Source of the DNA: an uncultured Paraprevotella sp.
GTDB lineage: Bacteria; Bacteroidota; Bacteroidia; Bacteroidales; Bacteroidaceae
Direction of reading: 5' to 3'
NCBI GenBank assembly: GCA_900546665.1
Contig: URDY01000030.1
Span: 1-29,203, forward strand
DNA: 29,203 nt
The notes beneath the pieces are model-generated. The model worked only from the letters and a program-made list of their open reading frames with translations, made no database searches and was not told where the DNA came from. How positions within the stretch are numbered: the first letter of the stretch is position 1; each line of letters opens with the position of its first letter. This document shows positions 24,321 through 29,203 of the stretch, piece after piece. A program made the position numbers and the translations under genes.

Positions 24321-24348
24321 AAAATATATGGATTATCTGAGAAACGGG

Positions 24349-24385
24349 TGATGCAAGGCGGTATTTCGTCTTGCATCATTTTTTT
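24349..24385 (+). terminator. Terminator after the outer-membrane barrel gene
   Basis: A 12-bp stem (TGATGCAAG with CTTGCATCA, extended by three inner pairs, one of them G-U) is followed by a seven-T run. Confidence 0.88.
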
Positions 24386-24563
24386 ATGTGGATATGAGGG
24401 TATCCGGAAAGACGGAAGTTTCAGGATAAGTTTTTTATTTTGACGTATTTCTGATGTCCGGTCTCCATGTCTGTTGGCCGGTTTGTAATGACAAAGTTCC
24501 ATTTTCAGTAAAACGGGTACATGCCTCCGGATTATCGTTACGGATATTTTGTCTGTTCTCCGT

Positions 24564-24571
24564 TACTTTTG
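24564..24571 (+). promoter_or_regulatory. -7 element for the aldo/keto reductase gene
   Basis: TACTTTTG matches TAnnTTTG exactly, 24 nt before the start at 24596. A TTTG occurs only 12 nt upstream, too close for the usual -33 spacing. Confidence 0.5.
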
Positions 24572-24583
24572 CATTAAGATTAA

Positions 24584-25728
<1,145 letters not shown>

Positions 25729-25788
25729 TAATATGATATGAATAATATGCCGGCTTGTATTGGTGGAAAAATACAGGCTGCTTGCTTG

Positions 25789-26688
25789 TCAAGAGTGTAG
25801 TTTCAGGCAGTATTCCGAAGGGGTAATCCCTTCCTGTTTCTTGAACATTCGGCTGAAGTGTTGGGAGTACTCGAAGCCGAGCCGATCAGACACCTGTGAT
25901 ACGGTTTCACCGGCTGCCAGACCGTTCTTGGCAAGCCGGATGACAAACCGGCGGATATGATTGCTGGCTGTGTCACCAGTGGTTTTCTTGATGACGTCGC
26001 CGAAATAATTGGGCGACAGGCACAGTTTGTCGGCACAATACTGTACGGTAGGCAGACCGAGGGTAAGCTGCAGCCTGTTCTCGAAATAATCCCGAAGCAG
26101 ACGTTCGAAACGGACGAGGATGTCGGAGTTCTCTATCTTGCGGGTCAGGAACTGGCGGTTGTAGAACCGCTGGCAGAAATTAAGCATCAGTTCGATGTAC
26201 CCTACGAGAATGGCATGCTGGAGTTCGTCCGTTTTCTTGCAAAGCTCGTCCCTTATCTGACGCATGAGAGAGACCAGTATGTCGTGTTCTTCATCCGTCA
26301 TGTGCAGCGCTTCATTGACATGGTAGTCGAAGAAGGAATATTCCTTGATGCGCTTTTCGAGCGGGAAACCGTGCAACAGGTCCGGATGGAAAAGCAGAGC
26401 CCATCCCGTAATGGACACCCGTTCGCCGTTGTCTTCCTTGCCTCCCACCTGTCCGGGTGCCACGCACAGCAATGTACCCTTGTTGTAGTCATATTTGCCG
26501 CAACCATAGTCCAAGTCCACATCGGCATCGTCTCTGAGAAAAAGCGCGTACACACTGTAGTTGTTCAGACTGTGACGTATGGGTGACACCTCGGCATAGT
26601 CGACGACGCAGACTAAAGGATGTTTCTCGGCGCAGCCGAGGTAATTTCCGTAATCATTGACATTTCTTACTTTCAGTATTTTGTTCAT
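25789..26688 (-). CDS. AraC-family transcriptional regulator of the redox cluster
   Basis: A 299-residue regulator. The N-terminal sensor part is cupin-like (SVYALFLRDDADVDLDYG, GTLLCVAPGQVG). The C-terminal double helix-turn-helix reads LPTVQYCADKLCLSPNYFGD and TVSQVSDRLGFEYSQHFSRMFKK, ending EGITPSEYC. It lies between the reductase (convergent) and the CMD gene (divergent), with facing promoters about 100 bp apart. The natural prediction is that it controls the CMD-flavodoxin-tatA operon and perhaps the reductase, sensing an electrophile or redox state. Confidence 0.9.
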   Translation of the reverse strand: MNKILKVRNVNDYGNYLGCAEKHPLVCVVDYAEVSPIRHSLNNYSVYALFLRDDADVDLDYGCGKYDYNKGTLLCVAPGQVGGKEDNGERVSITGWALLFHPDLLHGFPLEKRIKEYSFFDYHVNEALHMTDEEHDILVSLMRQIRDELCKKTDELQHAILVGYIELMLNFCQRFYNRQFLTRKIENSDILVRFERLLRDYFENRLQLTLGLPTVQYCADKLCLSPNYFGDVIKKTTGDTASNHIRRFVIRLAKNGLAAGETVSQVSDRLGFEYSQHFSRMFKKQEGITPSEYCLKLHS

Positions 26689-26710
26689 ATTCTTTCCGGT
26701 TGTGCCTGTA

Positions 26711-26718
26711 CAAAGATA
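26711..26718 (-). promoter_or_regulatory. -7 element for the second AraC gene
   Basis: On the minus strand this reads TATCTTTG, 22 nt before the AraC start at 26688. Between it and the CMD -7 element lie short dyads (GGTA-TAAAT-TACC at 26768-26780 and ACCAA/TTGGT arms at 26749-26753 and 26766-26770) that could be AraC sites. Confidence 0.55.
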
Positions 26719-26815
26719 ACGTATTTAGCTGATAATGTTTTGTGCAGAACCAAAATTCTGTAAAATTGGTATAAATTACCGACTTATGGTTACAGCTTTC
26801 CTGCACGACAGTGTG

Positions 26816-27030
26816 TAAATTTGCATCAGATGAGCGGAGTATGGATGAGCCTTCCCGAAGGGTGCCGTTATCCCGAAGATCAGGAGAAGATGACCGGATT
26901 CTGATTCCGGACTTTTATGGCACGATAAGGATTTTTGAAAACGGACGGCGGGCAGCGTTCAGGCAGCGGATGAGATCCGCTGCAGGCCTGCAGGTTGGGC
27001 GGTAGTTTATAATCTTTTATGGTAGAAAAT
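26816..27030 (+). promoter_or_regulatory. Probable CMD operon promoter and long untranslated leader
   Basis: TAAATTTG (26816-26823) matches TAnnTTTG and predicts transcription from about 26830, giving a leader of about 200 nt before the start at 27031. The leader is GC-richer than the flanks. It holds a short hairpin (CCTTC/GAAGG, 26850-26861), a 14-bp perfect palindrome at 26980-26993, and a 24-codon ATG frame at 26829-26903 of unknown meaning. No known riboswitch is recognised. Confidence 0.4.
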
Positions 27031-28191
27031 ATGAAAAAAGTAATAGGTATAATTGCTTTCGTGCTGGCATGCAGTTTGTCCACGATGGCACAGACCACAG
27101 ATCACAGTATGGACAGAATAGAAGTATGCAAACAGAACTACCGCACGTTGTTCGGCGGTGAAGCCTTGACAGGGCAGGGGACAGACCCTGAGATGATGGA
27201 TATTCTGCAGAAGTTCATTTTCGGCGAGGTGTTTCAGACGGGCAATCTGACGCTGAAACAACGCGAGATGATCACTTGCGTCACCCTTGCCACCATGCAG
27301 ACGCTTCCGCAACTGAAAGCCCATGCCGGAGCGGCACTGAACGTCGGTGTCACTCCCGAAGAGCTGCGTGAGGTGATGTATCTCACCGCGCCGTTTATCG
27401 GTTTCCCCAAAATGCTGAATGCCGTGTCCACGGTGAATGAGGTGTTTCAGGAACGGGGCATCTCCCTGCCTTTGAACAGACAAGGTACCGTGACGGAGGA
27501 CACACGCCACGCCACAGGCAAAGCCATTCAGGACAAGCTTTATCCCGGCGGCATCGCTTCGGTAATGGAAGGATTGCCCGGCGACATGGGGCAGAATGTA
27601 GAGCGGTATCTTACGGATTATTTCTTTGGTGAGATTTACAGCCGTGGCGCTTTGGATTTGCCGACCCGTGAATTGTTGGGCTACTGTGTGCTGACAACTT
27701 TGGAGGCGGAAAGCCAGCTCCATTCGCACTATCACGGCAACATCAATGCAGGCAACACGCCGGAAACATTGACTGCCGCTGTCATCCAGTGTCTGCCTTA
27801 CATCGGCTTTCCTGCCGCCATCAAGGCGTTGCGCATTATCAGACAGGAATATGCCAAGCCCGTTCCGGCCGAAAATAACCTGGTGCGTCTGTCCAGAATT
27901 ACCGTTGATCCGGACCGGTTGGATGCCTACAATGCTTTCCTGAAAGAGGAAATCGAAGCTTCCATGCGGTTGGAGCCTGGCGTATTGACGCTCTATGCCA
28001 CCGCCGAGAAGGACGCACCACACAAAGTGACCATTCTGGAAATCTATGCCGACCGTTCAGCCTATGAGAATCATCTGAAAACGCCACACTTCCAGAAGTA
28101 CAAACAGGGGACGCTTTCGATGGTGAAGGAATTGGAATTGGTGGATGTGAAACCACTGATACCGGGATTGAAAATCAAGTCACAGGATTAA
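27031..28191 (+). CDS. Exported double carboxymuconolactone-decarboxylase-like / ABM-domain protein
   Basis: A 386-residue protein starting at 27031 (MKKVIGIIAFVLACSLSTMAQ, a signal peptide), so it acts outside the cytoplasm. Two CMD/AhpD-fold domains follow. The first (about 40-130) has LTLKQREMITCVTLATMQTL and LKAHAGAALNVGVTPEEL. The second (about 175-265) has LDLPTRELLGYCVLTTLEAE and LHSHYHGNINAGNTPETL. The C-terminal 100 residues (RLSRITVDPDRLDAYNAFLK, TILEIYADRSAYENHLKTPHFQKY) match the antibiotic-biosynthesis-monooxygenase (ABM) fold. The canonical CxxC of AhpD is not obvious, so peroxidase activity is doubtful. It is the first gene of an operon with a flavodoxin (12 nt gap) and TatA. 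Confidence 0.88.
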   Translation: MKKVIGIIAFVLACSLSTMAQTTDHSMDRIEVCKQNYRTLFGGEALTGQGTDPEMMDILQKFIFGEVFQTGNLTLKQREMITCVTLATMQTLPQLKAHAGAALNVGVTPEELREVMYLTAPFIGFPKMLNAVSTVNEVFQERGISLPLNRQGTVTEDTRHATGKAIQDKLYPGGIASVMEGLPGDMGQNVERYLTDYFFGEIYSRGALDLPTRELLGYCVLTTLEAESQLHSHYHGNINAGNTPETLTAAVIQCLPYIGFPAAIKALRIIRQEYAKPVPAENNLVRLSRITVDPDRLDAYNAFLKEEIEASMRLEPGVLTLYATAEKDAPHKVTILEIYADRSAYENHLKTPHFQKYKQGTLSMVKELELVDVKPLIPGLKIKSQD

Positions 28192-28203
28192 AACCATAAA
28201 TTT

Positions 28204-28770
28204 ATGAACAAAATTTTGATGACATTGGCGGCGGTAATGACCATGAGCTTTGCCGCCTGCGCCCAAAACAAAGGAGAACAGAAAATGAAGACAGAGAACA
28301 AACCGCTGGTGGTGTATTTTTCCGCTACCGGCACAACGGCCAAAGCAGCCCGGATGATAGCGGACGTCACGGACGGCGTATTGTATGAGATCGTTCCGCA
28401 ACAGGCTTACACTTCCGATGACCTGGACTGGAACGACAGACAGTCGCGCAGCTCGGTGGAGATGAACGACCCGGCGAGCCGTCCGGCATTGAAGGACACC
28501 AAGGTAAATACCCTTGATTATGAGGTCGTTTTTATCGGTTATCCCATCTGGTGGAATCAGGCCCCGCGAATTGTCAATAGCTTCATTGAGAGTCATGACC
28601 TGAAAGGCAGAAAGCTTGTACCGTTTGCCACTTCCGGAGGAAGCGGGATAAACAATAGTGTGAAAGAATTAAGAAAAGCCTATCCCGATTTAGAATGGCA
28701 GGACGGCAGACTGTTGAACGGGAGTAGCCTGAACAGTGTCCGGAATTGGGTCAACGGGATCATGAAGTAA
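28204..28770 (+). CDS. Lipoprotein-type flavodoxin
   Basis: A 188-residue flavodoxin. The first 20 residues form a lipoprotein-like signal (MNKILMTLAAVMTMSFAAC), with Cys19 as the probable lipidated residue. The FMN site follows: VVYFSATGTTAKAARMIA is the phosphate loop, YEVVFIGYPIWWNQAPR carries the ring-stacking aromatics, and FATSGGSGINNS is the last loop. This is the Flavodoxin_4-like type. Flavodoxins are usually cytoplasmic, so membrane attachment outside the cytoplasm would be unusual; the internal Met28 (28285) offers a cytoplasmic alternative start. It lies in an operon after the CMD gene and before tatA. Confidence 0.9.
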   Translation: MNKILMTLAAVMTMSFAACAQNKGEQKMKTENKPLVVYFSATGTTAKAARMIADVTDGVLYEIVPQQAYTSDDLDWNDRQSRSSVEMNDPASRPALKDTKVNTLDYEVVFIGYPIWWNQAPRIVNSFIESHDLKGRKLVPFATSGGSGINNSVKELRKAYPDLEWQDGRLLNGSSLNSVRNWVNGIMK

Positions 28771-28797
28771 GAGTAAAACCATATAAAAATAGAACTG

Positions 28798-28977
28798 ATG
28801 TTTGGAATAGGTACGCAAGAGATCCTTTTCATTGTGCTGATCGTTCTGCTGTTCTTCGGCGGCAAGAAAATTCCCGAGCTGATGAAAGGTTTAGGCAAGG
28901 GGGTACGCAGTTTCAGGGAAGGAGTCAAAGGTGTGGAAAACGACCTTGACATCAAGGATGAGAATCCGGCCAAATGA
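28798..28977 (+). CDS. tatA: TatA/TatE-type twin-arginine translocase subunit
   Basis: A complete 59-residue protein. It has a short N-terminal stretch, one membrane helix (EILFIVLIVLLFFG), the hinge GGKKIPEL, then an amphipathic helix (MKGLGKGVRSFREGVKGVEN) and an acidic tail, exactly the TatA/E layout. It would form the Tat pore for folded, cofactor-bearing proteins. It is the last gene of the CMD-flavodoxin unit (27-nt gap), and the nearby aldo/keto reductase carries a Tat signal, so it may be dedicated to that reductase. TatC is not in the window. Confidence 0.93.
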   Translation: MFGIGTQEILFIVLIVLLFFGGKKIPELMKGLGKGVRSFREGVKGVENDLDIKDENPAK

Positions 28978-29113
28978 CAGTATGAAACGCGTGGCGGGTG
29001 GCGGATAGTCATGTCCTGTCTTGGGGTATAGCCCGGCTGTTTGCTGATGTTCCTGCTGACATTCCGCCTTTCGGGGGCTGTCGGGGCAGCAGTGATGCAG
29101 CCCGCATACTCCT

Positions 29114-29203
29114 TTAGTCTCTGACTTCCACAACCCGATAACGGTTGCCCTCTTTGGTGTGGCGCCGTTCCACGCCGGCCGCCAGTACGGCGCGGGCGAA
29201 AGC
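29114..29203 (-). CDS. C-terminal end of a gene running off the right edge
   Basis: On the minus strand the last 29 codons of a frame entering from the right end at a stop at 29114. The translation AFARAVLAAGVERRHTKEGN, then RYRVVEVRD, has good coding character. It recalls the ending of Bacteroidetes VirE/DUF3874-type primase or helicase proteins found on mobile elements (a G-x-x-x-x-HT-x-x-GN-x-Y-x-V pattern). That match is from memory and weak. If right, a mobile element begins at the window edge. Confidence 0.45.
   Translation of the reverse strand, partial: AFARAVLAAGVERRHTKEGNRYRVVEVRD

Noticed and set aside
25753..25778. Hairpin between the reductase and AraC genes as a bidirectional terminator
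   Set aside because: The stem is 9 bp with a G-U pair and no T run follows on either strand.
26811..27005. A 64-codon + strand frame in the CMD leader
   Set aside because: It would begin before the predicted transcription start, has no family resemblance, and shows no coding pattern.
27007..28023. A 338-codon open frame on the minus strand opposite the CMD gene
   Set aside because: It is antisense to a gene with a signal peptide and three clear domains; its translation has no recognisable domain and is rich in His, Gln and Arg as antisense frames of GC-rich genes tend to be.
29075..29103. GGGCTG/CAGCCC hairpin near the right edge as a terminator
   Set aside because: The stem is only 6 bp with a 17-nt loop and no T run.

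Overview
The window looks like chromosome from a gut Bacteroidales species, most likely Bacteroides or Phocaeicola. This rests on the gene set (a RecQ/RecJ pair, one-piece PFOR, short CstA, GHL10-type hydrolase, Bacteroidetes-style AraC regulators) and on many promoters of the Bacteroidetes type (TTG about 19-20 nt before TAnnTTTG). Starts mostly lack Shine-Dalgarno sequences. The species cannot be fixed from the sequence alone.

Layout. 1-60: terminator of a gene outside the left edge. 214-3872 (-): recJ-recQ operon. 4038-6690 (-): a secreted C1 cysteine peptidase behind an aminopeptidase P. 6790-7932 (+): a patatin-like phospholipase with a small coupled partner, ended by a strong terminator. 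8138-10801: a decayed polysaccharide-utilization-like patch, with a remnant of a large TonB/MG2-type outer-membrane protein, an intact AraC regulator, a C-terminal CAZyme remnant with an internal stop, and a truncated beta-helix protein. 10953-12537 (-): a three-gene HipB-HipS-HipT-like toxin-antitoxin operon with two operator-like sites. 12780-17563 (-): PFOR and an AAA/DUF4143-like ATPase. 17657-18880 (+): a protein with ATP-grasp-like motifs. 18902-20623 (-): a GHL10-type glycosidase. 20656-22080: three copies of a promoter-bearing repeat; two of them share an identical 28-bp stretch and bracket a DUF3791 / DUF3990 / DUF3791-like cassette. 22269-24320 (+): cstA and a small outer-membrane barrel. 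24596-28977: an envelope redox cluster, with a frameshifted Tat-exported aldo/keto reductase, an AraC regulator, an exported double-CMD/ABM protein, a lipoprotein flavodoxin and a 59-residue TatA. 29114-29203 (-): the C-terminal end of a gene running off the right edge.

How the genes work together. recJ and recQ act in recombination repair. PFOR (oxidative pyruvate decarboxylation) and CstA (a family that includes pyruvate and peptide transporters) both touch central carbon metabolism but are not linked as an operon. The most system-like units are the HipBST-like module, the repeat-bracketed DUF3791/DUF3990 cassette (a candidate ADP-ribosyltransferase-fold toxin with two flanking small proteins), and the exported redox cluster that carries its own TatA. 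The ATP-grasp-like protein is the most interesting lone uncharacterised enzyme. Functions given for these four are inferences from motifs and gene order.
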